Notes: generated by a model from the letters alone, not told the origin. A stretch of 64,000 nucleotides of DNA from Micromonospora sp. C31 (GCF_018070575.1 NZ_JAGPXN010000011.1:1-64000), one strand, 5' to 3'. Positions 1 through 9,251 are shown, counted from the stretch's first letter. Made by a program: numbers and translations.

Positions 1-132
1 CCCCGCCCCCGCCCCACGCCCGCCCCCTCTTCCGGCGATCATGCAGTCGCGGTGGGGCGCGAATGCCGCAGACCGTCATGCTCCGGGCACCACAACTGCC
101 TGATCCACACCCCCGCGGGCGGGGGCGGTGGG
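1..132. other. Left-edge intergenic stretch
   Basis: No gene could be supported here. The stretch lies just downstream of the stop of the minus-strand cysteine desulfurase. A short GC hairpin around 110-125 could act as its terminator, but the loop would be only about 2 nt, so this is weak. Confidence 0.4.
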
Positions 133-1308
133 TCAGCGGGGAGTGCGGAGGGCGGCGGCGCGGCGGGCGCGGTCGACGGCGGCCGGCAGGGCGTCGATGA
201 GGGCGTCGATGTCGGCCGGGGTGCTGGTGTGGCCGAGGGTGAAGCGCAGCGAGGAGCGGGCGCGGTCGTCGTCGGCGCCCATGGCGATCAGCACGTGCGA
301 CGGCTGGGCCACCCCGGCGGAGCAGGCGGAACCCGTCGAACAGGCGATGCCCCGGGCGTCCAGCAGGAGCAGCAGGGCGTCGCCCTCGCAGCCGGGGAAG
401 GAGAAGTGCGCGTTGCCCGGCAGCCGGTCGGTCGGGTCGCCGTTGAAGACCACCTCGGGCACGGCGTGCCGGACCCGCTCGACCAGGTCGTCGCGGAGCG
501 CGGCGACGCGGGCCGCGTACTCCTGCTGGCCCTTGACCGCCGCCTCGACGGCGACCGCGAAGGCCACGATGCCGGCGGTGTCGAGGGTGCCGGAGCGTAC
601 GTCGCGTTCCTGGCCGCCGCCGTGCAGCAGCGGGGTGGCCGACACGTCGCGGGCGAGCAGCAGGGCGCCCACCCCGGTGGGCCCGCCGAGCTTGTGCCCG
701 GTGACGGTCAGCGCGGCGACCCCGCCGACGGAGAAGTCGACCGGTACCTGCCCGACCGCCTGGATCGCGTCGGTGTGGAACGGCACCCCGTGCTCGGCGG
801 CGACGGCGGCCAGCTCGGCGACCGGCTGCACGGTGCCGACCTCGTTGTTGGCCCACATCGCGGTCACCACCGCGACCCGGTCGCCGTGCGCGGCCAGCTC
901 GGCGCGCAGCTCGTCGGGGCTGAGCCGGCCGGTGGCGTCGACGGAGAGCCAGCCCACGCCGGCGCCCTCGTGGTCGACCAGCCAGTCCACCGCGTCGAGC
1001 ACCGCGTGGTGCTCCACGGCGCTGGAGACCACCCGGTTCCGCCGGGCGTCGGCGGACCGGCGGGACCAGAAGATGCCCTTCACCGCGAGGTTGTCGCTCT
1101 CGGTCCCGCCGCCCGTGAAGACGACCTCGGACGGGCGGGCGCCCAGCGCGGCGGCCACCCGTTCCCGCGACTCCTCCACCCGCCGCCGGGCACGACGACC
1201 CGCCGCGTGCAGTGCGGACGCGTTGCCGACCTCGCGGGCGGTGGCGACGTACGCCTCCAGTGCCTCGTCGAGCATCGGAGTGGTCGCCGCGTGATCCAGG
1301 TAAGCCAT
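133..1308 (-). CDS. Cysteine desulfurase (NifS/IscS-type, PLP-dependent)
   Basis: Class V aminotransferase-fold enzyme of 391 aa that takes sulfur from L-cysteine for Fe-S cluster or thio-cofactor assembly. Visible motifs: N-terminal YLDHAATTP; the PLP-stacking His near residue 100 (SSAVEHHAV); the Schiff-base Lys 206 in TGHKLGG; and the sulfur-accepting Cys 329 in STGSACSAG, in the short class II style loop. The ATG at 1308 is preferred over a GTG one codon upstream. Length fits the family. It stands alone on the minus strand without isc/suf partners in the window, so which acceptor it serves (tRNA thiolation or Fe-S assembly) cannot be told. Confidence 0.93.
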   Translation of the reverse strand: MAYLDHAATTPMLDEALEAYVATAREVGNASALHAAGRRARRRVEESRERVAAALGARPSEVVFTGGGTESDNLAVKGIFWSRRSADARRNRVVSSAVEHHAVLDAVDWLVDHEGAGVGWLSVDATGRLSPDELRAELAAHGDRVAVVTAMWANNEVGTVQPVAELAAVAAEHGVPFHTDAIQAVGQVPVDFSVGGVAALTVTGHKLGGPTGVGALLLARDVSATPLLHGGGQERDVRSGTLDTAGIVAFAVAVEAAVKGQQEYAARVAALRDDLVERVRHAVPEVVFNGDPTDRLPGNAHFSFPGCEGDALLLLLDARGIACSTGSACSAGVAQPSHVLIAMGADDDRARSSLRFTLGHTSTPADIDALIDALPAAVDRARRAAALRTPR

Positions 1309-1363
1309 CACGGCTCAGCCTACGACCGGCACCGGACCCGCCGGAGGCCGGAGTACGCCGCGG

Positions 1364-1401
1364 GCGGCCGGACGGGAGGCGGTGCGCGCCCGTCCGGCCG
1401 C
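1364..1401 (-). terminator. Hairpin terminator downstream of sortase
   Basis: Perfect 13-bp inverted repeat, arms 1364-1376 and 1389-1401, with a 12-nt loop. It starts about 50 nt past the sortase stop codon. There is no U-tract, as is common in GC-rich actinomycetes. Confidence 0.6.
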
Positions 1402-1451
1402 GCGCCCGCGCCCGCCCCGGGCCACGCGCCCGCGCGGAACAGGGGATCCGG

Positions 1452-2108
1452 TCAGGCCGGCACGGCCGTGACCACGATGTTGTCGCGGTACCGGCGTGCC
1501 TCGGCGTCGAACGGCCCGCCGCAGGTGATCAGGGTCAGCCGGGGTTTGCCGTCCCGGGCGAAGTAGCGGTCCAGGGGGATCTTCGTCTTGCGGTACTCCT
1601 CGCGGGCGATCACCCGGTACTGCTTCGCGACGCCGTCGCCGCCGGTGGCGGTGAGCGTGTCGCCCCGGTCCAGCTCGCGGAGCCGGAAGAAGGCCCCCTC
1701 GCCCTGGGTGGCGCTGTCCACGTGGCCGGCGACGACCACCGACCCGGCCTGCGCCTCCAGCCCCGGGCCGTGCCGGTACCAGCCGATCCGGTCCACGCTG
1801 GGCGGCACCTCGAACTCCCCGGTGGCGTCGTTGATGCCCACCGCGTCGACCGTGGCCCGCACGCCGATCGCCGGGATGACCAGCCGTACGGGCGGGACGG
1901 CCCGCGTACCGGCGGGCAGGTCGCCCCGGGCCACCGGCACCGACGGGCCGGCGGCCGGCGCGCTCGGGGCGGCGCCGGCCAGGTCGGCGGCCTCGGTCCC
2001 GCCGACGTTGCCGGCCGGCCGGGAGCCGCAGGCGACCACGGTGGCGACGGTGAGCGCGGCGACGCCGGCGGCCACGGCCGCCAGCGCCCCGCGATGACGC
2101 ACCGTCAC
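1452..2108 (-). CDS. Class F (actinobacterial) sortase
   Basis: Sortase of 218 aa predicted to act as a membrane-anchored transpeptidase or housekeeping hydrolase on the cell surface. The catalytic His 129 lies in VVVAGHVDS, the catalytic Cys 196 in LITCGG, and candidate catalytic Arg residues (205-208) lie in ARRYR, the spacing seen in class E/F sortases. A hydrophobic N-terminal stretch (about residues 9-27) ends in VVACG and could be a signal anchor or even a lipobox. The chosen GTG start at 2108 overlaps the TGA stop of the DUF4397 gene (GTGA), so the two are translationally coupled. An in-frame start further upstream exists but would overlap that gene heavily. The coupled gene is an obvious candidate surface partner, although it shows no clear LPxTG motif. 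Confidence 0.88.
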   Translation of the reverse strand: MTVRHRGALAAVAAGVAALTVATVVACGSRPAGNVGGTEAADLAGAAPSAPAAGPSVPVARGDLPAGTRAVPPVRLVIPAIGVRATVDAVGINDATGEFEVPPSVDRIGWYRHGPGLEAQAGSVVVAGHVDSATQGEGAFFRLRELDRGDTLTATGGDGVAKQYRVIAREEYRKTKIPLDRYFARDGKPRLTLITCGGPFDAEARRYRDNIVVTAVPA

Positions 2109-2935
2109 CTGCGACCGGTCCGGGCGGTGGCCACCCGCGCCCCGCCGCCGACGAGGAGCAGCACGCCTGCGCCCGTCAGCACGTACCACCAGGTGTCCAC
2201 GCCGGTGCCGGCCCGGCCGCCGTCGCCGCTGGGCACCCCGGCCGGGGCCGAGTGCAGGCCGGTGACGGTCTGCGCCACGACACCGAGGTTCTTCGCCTCG
2301 GCGGAGCCGATGGCGTACACGATCGTCGCGGTGCCCTCCTTGAGGTCGAGGTCCGCCGGGCCGATCGCCACGGTGTCGGTGCCGGCGAGCACCACGTCGG
2401 CCTCGACGGCGCCGGCGTCGACGTCGCCCTTGGCCTCGTTCGGGTTGGTGAGGTCCTCGAAGACCGGGGTGCCGCCGGCGCGCACGTCCACCGCCGGGGC
2501 GGCCGCGGTGTGCCGGACGATCAGCCGCGCCTTGCCGGCGGCGACCTTGCCGGTGTCGTTGACGAACGGGGTGATCTTCGGCGTGCCGGCCGCGTCGAGG
2601 TGGGCGGCGAGGCTGATGTTCGCCCCGCCCGGCACCGCGGCGTCGTCGACGCTGAGGATGGCCTGGGCGATCGGCTCGCCGGGCTTGGTGAGGGCGATGT
2701 CGTACGCGCCCTCCTCCAGGTCCAGCGGGCCGGCCACGTCGCCGGGCTTGAAGTTGTCCAGCGTCTTCTCGCCGTTGACGTACACGTCGACCGGGGTGTC
2801 CGGGATGCCGTGCACGACGGAGACCTTCGACGAGGCGGCGTACGCGGGGGTGGCGGTGAGGGCGCCGGCCCCGGCGAACGTCAGCGCGGCGACCGCGCCG
2901 CCCGCGGCGACCCGACGGAAGTACGAGAGCTGCAT
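2105..2935 (-). CDS. DUF4397 domain surface protein
   Basis: Secreted protein of 276 aa. It has an N-terminal signal peptide (LSYFRRVAAGG followed by an Ala-rich core ending near ATPAYAA), two DUF4397-like repeats (KVSVVHGIPDTPVDVYVNG, and later LIVRHTAAAPAVDVRAGG), and a C-terminal transmembrane helix (WWYVLTGAGVLLLVGG) followed by positive residues. DUF4397 proteins are cell-wall or surface proteins of unknown role. The C-terminal helix plus basic tail resembles a sorting signal without a recognisable LPxTG box. The downstream sortase is coupled to it. The gene is divergent from the ECF sigma factor, so it may belong to that sigma factor's regulon (inference). Confidence 0.85.
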   Translation of the reverse strand: MQLSYFRRVAAGGAVAALTFAGAGALTATPAYAASSKVSVVHGIPDTPVDVYVNGEKTLDNFKPGDVAGPLDLEEGAYDIALTKPGEPIAQAILSVDDAAVPGGANISLAAHLDAAGTPKITPFVNDTGKVAAGKARLIVRHTAAAPAVDVRAGGTPVFEDLTNPNEAKGDVDAGAVEADVVLAGTDTVAIGPADLDLKEGTATIVYAIGSAEAKNLGVVAQTVTGLHSAPAGVPSGDGGRAGTGVDTWWYVLTGAGVLLLVGGGARVATARTGRR

Positions 2936-3114
2936 GTCTGCCTCCTGGTAGTTGGTGCTGATTCGTCAGGCCTGGTGTGCAAAACGGGTTACGCCCGGTC
3001 CACCGCCGCCGGATGCGGCCGGGAGCAACTTCTTTTCGTCCGTCGGATCCGCATCCACCGGGCGTCCCCGCAGCGAAGAGCTACCGAGACCGGACCGACC
3101 GGAAAGGTGGGGCG

Positions 3115-3768
3115 ATGGCTGTGGGAGCTACAGTCGGGCATGCCCCCTGGAAGGCGAGCTGCCCTGTGACAGCGGCACGGCGCGAGCCGGACCCACCCGA
3201 GGACGACCTGGTCGCCCGCTTCCGCGCGGGCGAAGAGCTGGCGCTGCGGCAGGCGTACGACCGGTACGGCCGGGCGGTCCTGCACCTGGCCACCAGCACG
3301 CTGGCCAACCGCAGCGACGCGGAGGACGTGACCCAGACCACCTTCGTCGCCGCCTGGCTGGGGCGGGACACCTTCGACCCCGACAAGGGTTCGCTGGTCG
3401 GCTGGCTGCTCGGCATCGCCCGGCGCAAGGTGATCGACCGGCTGCGGGCCTCCGCCCGGGAGACCCGGGTGGTCGAGACGGTCCGGCAGCTGCCGGAGCC
3501 GGCACGGACGGGCCCGGATCCGGACACCGTGGTCGACCGGCTGGTGGTCGCCGACGAGCTGGCCCGGCTGCCCGACGACCAGCGGCGCATGCTGGAGTTG
3601 GCATTCTTCGACGACCTGACCCACCAGCAGATAGCGGCGACGACGGGGGTGCCGCTCGGCACGGTCAAGAGCCACATCCGCCGCGGCATGGCGAGCTTGA
3701 AACGCAGATGGGAGGTGGACGGTGCCGCACCTGGACCACGACCGGCTGGTCTTCCTGGCGCTCGGTGA
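3115..3768 (+). CDS. ECF sigma factor (SigK-like)
   Basis: RNA polymerase sigma-70 family ECF factor, 217 aa from the ATG at 3115, which has a good ribosome site (ggaaaggtgggg). An upstream in-frame start would add an implausible Arg/Pro-rich leader. Region 2 covers roughly residues 32-105 (DDLVARFRAGEELALRQAY, DAEDVTQTTFVAAW). Region 4 covers about 150-205 with its HTH (HQQIAATTGVPLGTVKSHI). It overlaps the following anti-sigma gene by 47 nt. By family precedent it is held at the membrane by that partner and released on an unknown signal. The divergent DUF4397-sortase pair is a plausible target. Confidence 0.92.
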   Translation: MAVGATVGHAPWKASCPVTAARREPDPPEDDLVARFRAGEELALRQAYDRYGRAVLHLATSTLANRSDAEDVTQTTFVAAWLGRDTFDPDKGSLVGWLLGIARRKVIDRLRASARETRVVETVRQLPEPARTGPDPDTVVDRLVVADELARLPDDQRRMLELAFFDDLTHQQIAATTGVPLGTVKSHIRRGMASLKRRWEVDGAAPGPRPAGLPGAR

Positions 3769-4525
3769 GACCGAGGCGGACGCCGCGGACAGCACCCACC
3801 TCGGCACCTGCGCGCATTGCCGCGCCGAGGTGGAGAGCCTCCAGCACGTGGCCGGCCTCGGCGCCGACGCCCAGGGCCTGCACGACCTGCCCGATCCGCC
3901 GGAGCACGTCTGGCAGGGCATCGTCGCGGAGATCCGCGCGGCGGAGGCCCTCCCGACGCTGCCCGGTCCCCGCCCCGAACGCTCCCCCGGCGGGCACGCC
4001 TCCGACGAACGGCGGGTCGACCGGTCGGGTGACGCCGACGGCGCGGGCGGGGTGGTCCTCGCACCGCGGCGCGGGCGCTGGTCGCGCTGGGCCGTGACCG
4101 CCGCGACCGCGGTGGCCGCCGCCGTGGTCGGCGTCGTCGGCACCCTCGTCGTACTCGACGGGACCGGGTCGGCACCGGAGCCCGCCCCGCGCCAGGTGGT
4201 GCTGGCCAGCGCGGCACTGAAGGCGTACGGCGAGACGCCGCCGGACGCCAACGGTGAGGCGCGGGTGTTCGACAACGGGCGGTTGCACCTGCACCTGGCG
4301 AATCTCCCGGACGTCCCGGGGTACTACGAGGTGTGGCTCATCAACCCGCGGAACATGGAGATGTTCTCGGTCGGCGTGCTCGGCGACGCGACGGACGAGC
4401 TGCTGCCGTTGCCACCGAACGCGGACCTGGAGGCATACTCGGTTGTCGACGTCTCCGCCGAGGCGTACGACAACAACACCGCCCACTCCGGCAGGAGCCT
4501 GCTGAGGGGCACCCTGACGGGCTGA
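3722..4525 (+). CDS. Anti-sigma factor, zinc-binding, RskA-like
   Basis: Membrane anti-sigma factor of 267 aa. The N-terminal cytoplasmic domain has the HxxxCxxC zinc motif (His26, Cys30, Cys33). A linker leads to a single transmembrane helix at about 123-145. The extracytoplasmic part (about 150-267) resembles the RskA C-terminal domain (LANLPDVPGYYEVWLI, MEMFSVGVL). The gene starts with GTG inside the end of the sigma gene, which supports co-translation and complex formation. Release would normally need regulated proteolysis; no protease gene is nearby. Confidence 0.88.
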   Translation: MPHLDHDRLVFLALGETEADAADSTHLGTCAHCRAEVESLQHVAGLGADAQGLHDLPDPPEHVWQGIVAEIRAAEALPTLPGPRPERSPGGHASDERRVDRSGDADGAGGVVLAPRRGRWSRWAVTAATAVAAAVVGVVGTLVVLDGTGSAPEPAPRQVVLASAALKAYGETPPDANGEARVFDNGRLHLHLANLPDVPGYYEVWLINPRNMEMFSVGVLGDATDELLPLPPNADLEAYSVVDVSAEAYDNNTAHSGRSLLRGTLTG

Positions 4526-4563
4526 TCGGCGGGCCGGCTCAGCTCCCCGGCCCGCCGATCAGC
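4521..4563. terminator. Bidirectional terminator between convergent genes
   Basis: Perfect 17-bp inverted repeat, arms 4521-4537 and 4547-4563, loop of 9 nt. The left arm overlaps the stop codon of the anti-sigma gene. The structure sits between it and the convergent ATPase gene ending at 4596. Confidence 0.75.
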
Positions 4564-4595
4564 TCCCAGCGCGGCGATCGCCGCCGGCCCGGTCG

Positions 4596-7304
4596 TCAAC
4601 CGAGCCGGCGGCCGAACCAGCCGAACCGTTTGTCGAGCGCCACGACCGCGCTGACGAGCAGGGCGATGCCGAGGATGCGCAGCCACGTCTCGGCGCCGAT
4701 CGGCGCGGTGCGGAACAGCGTGTTCATCACCGGCAGATAGGTGAGCGCCGCCTGGCCGAGGGCCTGGAGCAGCACCCCTGCGATCAGCCACCTGTTGCTG
4801 AACAGCCCGAGCCGCCACGCCGACCGGGTCAGCGACCGGCAGCTGAACAGGTAGAACGCCTGCACCGTGACGAAGACGTTCACCGCCGCCGTGCGGGCCT
4901 CGGCCAGCTCCGCGCCCGCGTCCAGCTCCCACTGGAACAGCCACCCGGCGCCCGCCACCAGCAGTGCGGAGACCAGCAGGATCCGTACCACCAGCGCCCC
5001 GGTGAGCAACGGCTGCGCGGGGTCGCGGGGCGGCCGGTCCATGATCCCTTCCTCCTTCGGCTCGAAGGCGAGCGTCAGGCCGAGCAGCACGGCGGTCGTC
5101 ATGTTGATCCAGAGGATCTGGCTGGGCAGGATCGGCAGTGCGGCGCCGAGCAGGATGGCGACGAGGATGACCGCGCCTTCCCCGGCGTTCGTGGGCAGGG
5201 TCCAGGTGATGAACTTGGTCAGGTTGGCGAAGACACCGCGGCCCTCCTCAACGGCCGACTCGATGGTGGCGAAGTCGTCGTCGGTGAGCACCATGTCGGC
5301 GGCCTCCTTCGCCACCTCCGTGCCGCTGCGCCCCATGGCCACCCCGATGTTGGCCTGGCGCAGCGCCGGGGCGTCGTTGACCCCGTCGCCGGTCATCGCC
5401 ACCACCTGCCCCTCGGCCTGCAACGCCTCCACCAGCCGGAGCTTCTGTTCGGGCGACACCCGGGCGAACACCGACGCCCGGAGCACCGCCGCCGGCCGGT
5501 CCGCGTCCGAGAGTTCCGCGAGATCGGCGCCGTCGAGCACCTCGCCCGGCCCGGGCTCACCCGCCAGCAACCCCAGGCGTACGGCGATGGCGCTCGCGGT
5601 GACCCGGTGGTCGCCGGTGATCATCTTCACGGCGATCCCGGCCCGTCGGCAGGACGCGACCGCCGCGGCCGCGGCGTCCCGCGGCGGATCGAGCATCGCG
5701 TGGAGGCCGGTGAAGACGAGGCCCCCGGGCAGCTCCTCCTCCACCAGTTCGTCGTCGGCGTCGACCCGGCGCATCGCGGTGGCGAGCACCCGCAGGCCCT
5801 CGCCGGCCAGCTCGCCGGCGGCGGCCAGCACGGCGGAGCGGTCGAGGGCGGTGGTCCCTCCGTCGGGGCCCAGCGCCGCCGTGGACCACTCGACCACCCG
5901 CTCCACCGCGCCCTTGACCAGCACCACCCGCCCACCGGGCTGCTGGTGCAGGGTCGCCATGAACTGGCGCTCGGAGGTGAACGGGATCGCCGCCACGCGG
6001 GGCAGCTCCCCGGCCACCTCCTCCGCGCGGAGCCCGACCTTGGCGCCGACGACGAGCATCGCGCCCTCGGTGGGGTCGCCGAGCACCGTGCACCGCCCGT
6101 CGCGCTCGTCGAGCCGGGCGTCGTTGCAGGCGACACCGCTGAGCAGCGACCAACGCAGCGGGCCGGGCTCCCCGGTCGGCGCCGGTGCCCCGTCCGCGTC
6201 CCGGATCTCGCCGGTCGGCGAGTAGCCGAGGCCCGTCACCTCGTAACGCCCGACGGTGGTCCACAACGCCTGCACCGTCATCTGGTTCTCGGTCAGCGTG
6301 CCGGTCTTGTCGGTGCAGACCACCGTGGTGCTGCCGAGCGTCTCCACCGCCGGCAACCGCCGGATCACCGCCTGCCGGCGGGCCATCCGGGCCACCCCGA
6401 TCGCCAGGGTGATGGTCACCGCCGCCGGCAGGCCCTCGGGGATGGCCCCCACGGCCAGCGCCACGGCGGCCGTGAACGTCTCGCCGGCCCGTTCCCCCCG
6501 TACGATGCCGACGGCGAAGGTCACCGCCGCGAGCACCACGATCGCCACGGTGAGGACCTGGCTGAAGCGGGCCAGCTTCGCGGTCAGCGGCGTGTCGAGG
6601 ACCTGCGCGCCGCCGACCAGGCGGTGGATGCGGCCCAGCTCCGTCTCCGCCCCGGTCGCCACCGCGATCCCGGCCGCCGATCCACCCGTGACCAAGGTGC
6701 CGGAGTAGAGCACGTTCCGGCGGTCGGCGACGGGCGCCTCGTCGGGCACGGCGACCTCGTCCTTGCGGACGGGCAGGGACTCGCCGGTCAGCGCCGACTC
6801 GTCCGCGCGCAGCTCGTCGGCGCGCGCCAGCCGCAGGTCGGCGGGGACCTTGTCGCCCGCCTCGACGAGCACCAGGTCACCGGGGACGATCCGTTCCGAG
6901 GGGATCGTCCCGGGTCGGCCGCCGCGCACCACCCGGGCCTCGGTACTCACCATCGCGCGCAGCGCGTCCAGCGCCGCCTCGGCCTTGGACTCCTGCAGGA
7001 AGCCGATGGCGGCGTTGACCAGCACCACGCCGAAGATCACCACGGAGTCGACGTACTCGGCGAGCAGCAGGGTGACCGCGCTGGCGACGATCAGGATGTA
7101 CACCAGCGGGTTCTGGAACTGCCGCAGCAGCCGGCGGAACACGCCGACGCGAGCGGTGGTCGGCAACACGTTGGCGCCGAACCGGTCGAGGCGCAGGGCG
7201 GCCTCGTCGTCGCTCAGCCCGCGCGCGGGGTCGGTCTCCAGCAGCAGTACGACCTCGTGCACCGCCAACGAGTGGTGACCGCTCCCGGGCTTCCTGACCG
7301 TCAT
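4596..7304 (-). CDS. P-type cation-transporting ATPase (type II, Ca2+/cation)
   Basis: Membrane ion pump of 902 aa. An N-terminal cation-ATPase domain (HSLAVHEVVLLLETD) is followed by transmembrane helices, the actuator TGES motif (SALTGESLPVRK), the phosphorylated Asp 332 in CTDKTGTLTENQ, the nucleotide-binding KGA motif (VLVKGAVERV), the hinge TGDGVNDAPAL, and C-terminal helices. It lacks the CPx motif of heavy-metal pumps, so a type II (Ca2+/Mn2+-like or related) cation pump is the best call; the ion is not provable from sequence. The ATG at 7304 has an upstream GAGGAG ribosome site; an earlier start would add 45 low-complexity residues. It is monocistronic, with an ETF-operon terminator upstream and a shared terminator downstream. 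Confidence 0.92.
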   Translation of the reverse strand: MTVRKPGSGHHSLAVHEVVLLLETDPARGLSDDEAALRLDRFGANVLPTTARVGVFRRLLRQFQNPLVYILIVASAVTLLLAEYVDSVVIFGVVLVNAAIGFLQESKAEAALDALRAMVSTEARVVRGGRPGTIPSERIVPGDLVLVEAGDKVPADLRLARADELRADESALTGESLPVRKDEVAVPDEAPVADRRNVLYSGTLVTGGSAAGIAVATGAETELGRIHRLVGGAQVLDTPLTAKLARFSQVLTVAIVVLAAVTFAVGIVRGERAGETFTAAVALAVGAIPEGLPAAVTITLAIGVARMARRQAVIRRLPAVETLGSTTVVCTDKTGTLTENQMTVQALWTTVGRYEVTGLGYSPTGEIRDADGAPAPTGEPGPLRWSLLSGVACNDARLDERDGRCTVLGDPTEGAMLVVGAKVGLRAEEVAGELPRVAAIPFTSERQFMATLHQQPGGRVVLVKGAVERVVEWSTAALGPDGGTTALDRSAVLAAAGELAGEGLRVLATAMRRVDADDELVEEELPGGLVFTGLHAMLDPPRDAAAAAVASCRRAGIAVKMITGDHRVTASAIAVRLGLLAGEPGPGEVLDGADLAELSDADRPAAVLRASVFARVSPEQKLRLVEALQAEGQVVAMTGDGVNDAPALRQANIGVAMGRSGTEVAKEAADMVLTDDDFATIESAVEEGRGVFANLTKFITWTLPTNAGEGAVILVAILLGAALPILPSQILWINMTTAVLLGLTLAFEPKEEGIMDRPPRDPAQPLLTGALVVRILLVSALLVAGAGWLFQWELDAGAELAEARTAAVNVFVTVQAFYLFSCRSLTRSAWRLGLFSNRWLIAGVLLQALGQAALTYLPVMNTLFRTAPIGAETWLRILGIALLVSAVVALDKRFGWFGRRLG

Positions 7305-7444
7305 GCTGCGCTCCTCGGTGCCGAGCTCGGGGGTGCGCGGGGGGACTCCGCCATCGTCGCAGTTCTCGGCGCGCGGCGGGCCGTTCCTCGCCGTGGTCGC
7401 CCGGGCGACGGGCCGTTGCTCGCCGTGGTCGCCCGGCACGTACG

Positions 7445-7484
7445 ACGAGGGCCGGGAACCGACTCGACGGTTCCCGGCCCTCGT
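7445..7484 (-). terminator. Strong hairpin terminator of the ETF operon
   Basis: Perfect 16-bp stem, arms 7445-7460 and 7469-7484, 8-nt loop. It begins 16 nt past the fixB stop and is one of the clearest hairpins in the window. Confidence 0.8.
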
Positions 7485-7500
7485 GGTGCGTGAGGTCAGC

Positions 7501-8460
7501 TCACTTGCGCTTGCGGACCTCGTCCGCGGCCTGCGGGACGATCTTGAACAGGTCGCCCACCACGCCGAAGTCGGCCAGCTCGAAGATCGGCGCCTCGCCG
7601 TCCTTGTTGACCGCGACGATGGTCTTCGAGGTCTGCATGCCGGCCCGGTGCTGGATGGCGCCGGAGATGCCGAGGGCGACGTAGAGCTGCGGGGAGACCG
7701 TCTTGCCGGTCTGCCCCACCTGGAACTGGTGCGGGTAGTAGCCGGAGTCGACGGCCGCGCGGGACGCGCCGACGGCGCCGCCGAGCAGGTCGGCCAGCTC
7801 CTCGACCAGCTTGAAGTTGTCGGCGTTGCCGACGCCGCGACCGCCGGAGACGACCACGCCGGCCTCGGTGAGCTCGGGGCGGGAGCCCTTCTGCTCGGCG
7901 ACCCGCTCGACGACCCTGGCCAGCTTGTCGGTGTCGGTGACCGCGACGGTGAGCTGCTCCACCGAAGGGGTGGCCGCCGCCGGGGTCGGGTTGACCGAGT
8001 TCGGCCGGACGGTGACCAGCGGCAGGCCGCGGGTGACCTTGGACTTGACGATCGCGGAGCCGGCGAAGGCCACCTGGGTGGCGGTGCCGTCGGCGGCCAG
8101 GCCGACCACGTCGGTCAGGATGCCGTTGTCGAGCTTGACGGCCAGCCGGGCGGCGATCTCCTTGCCCTCCTGGGACGAGGCCAGCAGCACGGCGGCCGGC
8201 TGCACCCGCGAGACCAGCTCGGCCACGACGGTCGCCTTGGGGGCGACCAGGTAGCCGTCGATCTCCTCGCTCTCGGCCGCGTAGATCTTCTCCGCGCCGT
8301 ACTCGCCCAGCTTGGCGCTCAGCGCCTCGGCGGCGCCGGGGCCACCGAGCACGACCGCGCTCGGGGTGCCCAGCTCGCGGGCGAGGGTGAGCATCTCCAG
8401 GGTGACCTTCTTGACGCCGAATTCCCGGGTGGCTTCGACGACGACCAGAACCTCAGACAT
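7501..8460 (-). CDS. fixB: Electron transfer flavoprotein alpha subunit (FixB)
   Basis: ETF alpha chain of 319 aa. With FixA it carries electrons from acyl-CoA and other flavin dehydrogenases to the quinone pool. The C-terminal FAD-binding domain is clear (VVSGGRGVGNADNF, GASRAAVDSGY, VGQTGKTVSPQLYVALGI, GAIQHRAGM). The ATG at 8460 begins MSEVLVVVEAT; a GTG five codons upstream is possible but would overlap fixA. The gene follows fixA by about 11 nt, and a strong hairpin ends the operon. Confidence 0.95.
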   Translation of the reverse strand: MSEVLVVVEATREFGVKKVTLEMLTLARELGTPSAVVLGGPGAAEALSAKLGEYGAEKIYAAESEEIDGYLVAPKATVVAELVSRVQPAAVLLASSQEGKEIAARLAVKLDNGILTDVVGLAADGTATQVAFAGSAIVKSKVTRGLPLVTVRPNSVNPTPAAATPSVEQLTVAVTDTDKLARVVERVAEQKGSRPELTEAGVVVSGGRGVGNADNFKLVEELADLLGGAVGASRAAVDSGYYPHQFQVGQTGKTVSPQLYVALGISGAIQHRAGMQTSKTIVAVNKDGEAPIFELADFGVVGDLFKIVPQAADEVRKRK

Positions 8461-8471
8461 GTCCAGACCTC

Positions 8472-9251
8472 TCACACGAACTTCTCGGTGGCGAGGAACT
8501 CGACCAGCTTGACGCCGCCGTCGCCCTCGTCGGTGATCTTCGCGCCGCCGGAGCGCGGCGGACGCTTGGTGTGCTCCAGCACGGCGCTGGTCGCGCCCTC
8601 GAAGCCCACCTCGGCCGGGGCGACGCCGAGGTCGCCCAGGGAGAGCGTCTGCACCGGCTTCTTCTTGGCGGCCATGATGCCCTTGAAGGACGGGTAGCGC
8701 GGCTCGTTGATGGTGTCCCAGACGGAGACGACGGCGGGGGTCGTGGCGGTGACCACCTCGTAGCCCTCCTCGGTCTGCCGCTCCACGGTCAGGGTCGAGC
8801 CGTCGACGGTGAGCTTGCGGGCGCCGGTCAACGCCGCCATGCCCAGCCGCTCGGCGATCATGTGCGGCATGACCTGCACCCGGCCGTCGGTCGACTCGCT
8901 GCCGCAGAGCACCAGGTCGGCGTTCAGTTGGCCGAGCGCGGCGGCCAGCACCTTCGAGGTGGCCACGGCGCAGGAACCGTGCAGGGCGTCGTCGACGACG
9001 TGCACGGCCTTGTCGGGGCCCATGGAGAGCGCCTTGCGGATCGACTCGGTCGCCCGGTCCGGACCCATGGTCAGGACGGTCACCTCGCCCCCGTGCGCCT
9101 CCTTGATCTTCAACGCCTCCTCGATGGCGTACTCGTCCATCTCGTTGATGACGTTGTTCGCCGAGCCGCGGTCGACGGTGTTGTCGTCAGTGCGCAGGTT
9201 GCGGTCCGCGCCCGAATCGGGCACCTGCTTGACGAGTACGACGATGTTCAT
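8472..9251 (-). CDS. fixA: Electron transfer flavoprotein beta subunit (FixA)
   Basis: ETF beta chain of 259 aa, partner of the alpha subunit encoded just downstream. It begins MNIVVLVKQVPDSG, the hallmark N-terminus. The AMP-binding segment (VLCGSESTDG, VQVMPHMIAERLG) and the recognition-loop region (EPRYPSFKGIMAAKKKPV) are visible. The ATG at 9251 is chosen because the family N-terminus begins exactly there; upstream in-frame residues are Arg-rich and unlike coding sequence. The dehydrogenases it serves are not in this window, apart from an enoyl-CoA hydratase about 5 kb away that hints at fatty-acid oxidation. Confidence 0.95.
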   Translation of the reverse strand: MNIVVLVKQVPDSGADRNLRTDDNTVDRGSANNVINEMDEYAIEEALKIKEAHGGEVTVLTMGPDRATESIRKALSMGPDKAVHVVDDALHGSCAVATSKVLAAALGQLNADLVLCGSESTDGRVQVMPHMIAERLGMAALTGARKLTVDGSTLTVERQTEEGYEVVTATTPAVVSVWDTINEPRYPSFKGIMAAKKKPVQTLSLGDLGVAPAEVGFEGATSAVLEHTKRPPRSGGAKITDEGDGGVKLVEFLATEKFV

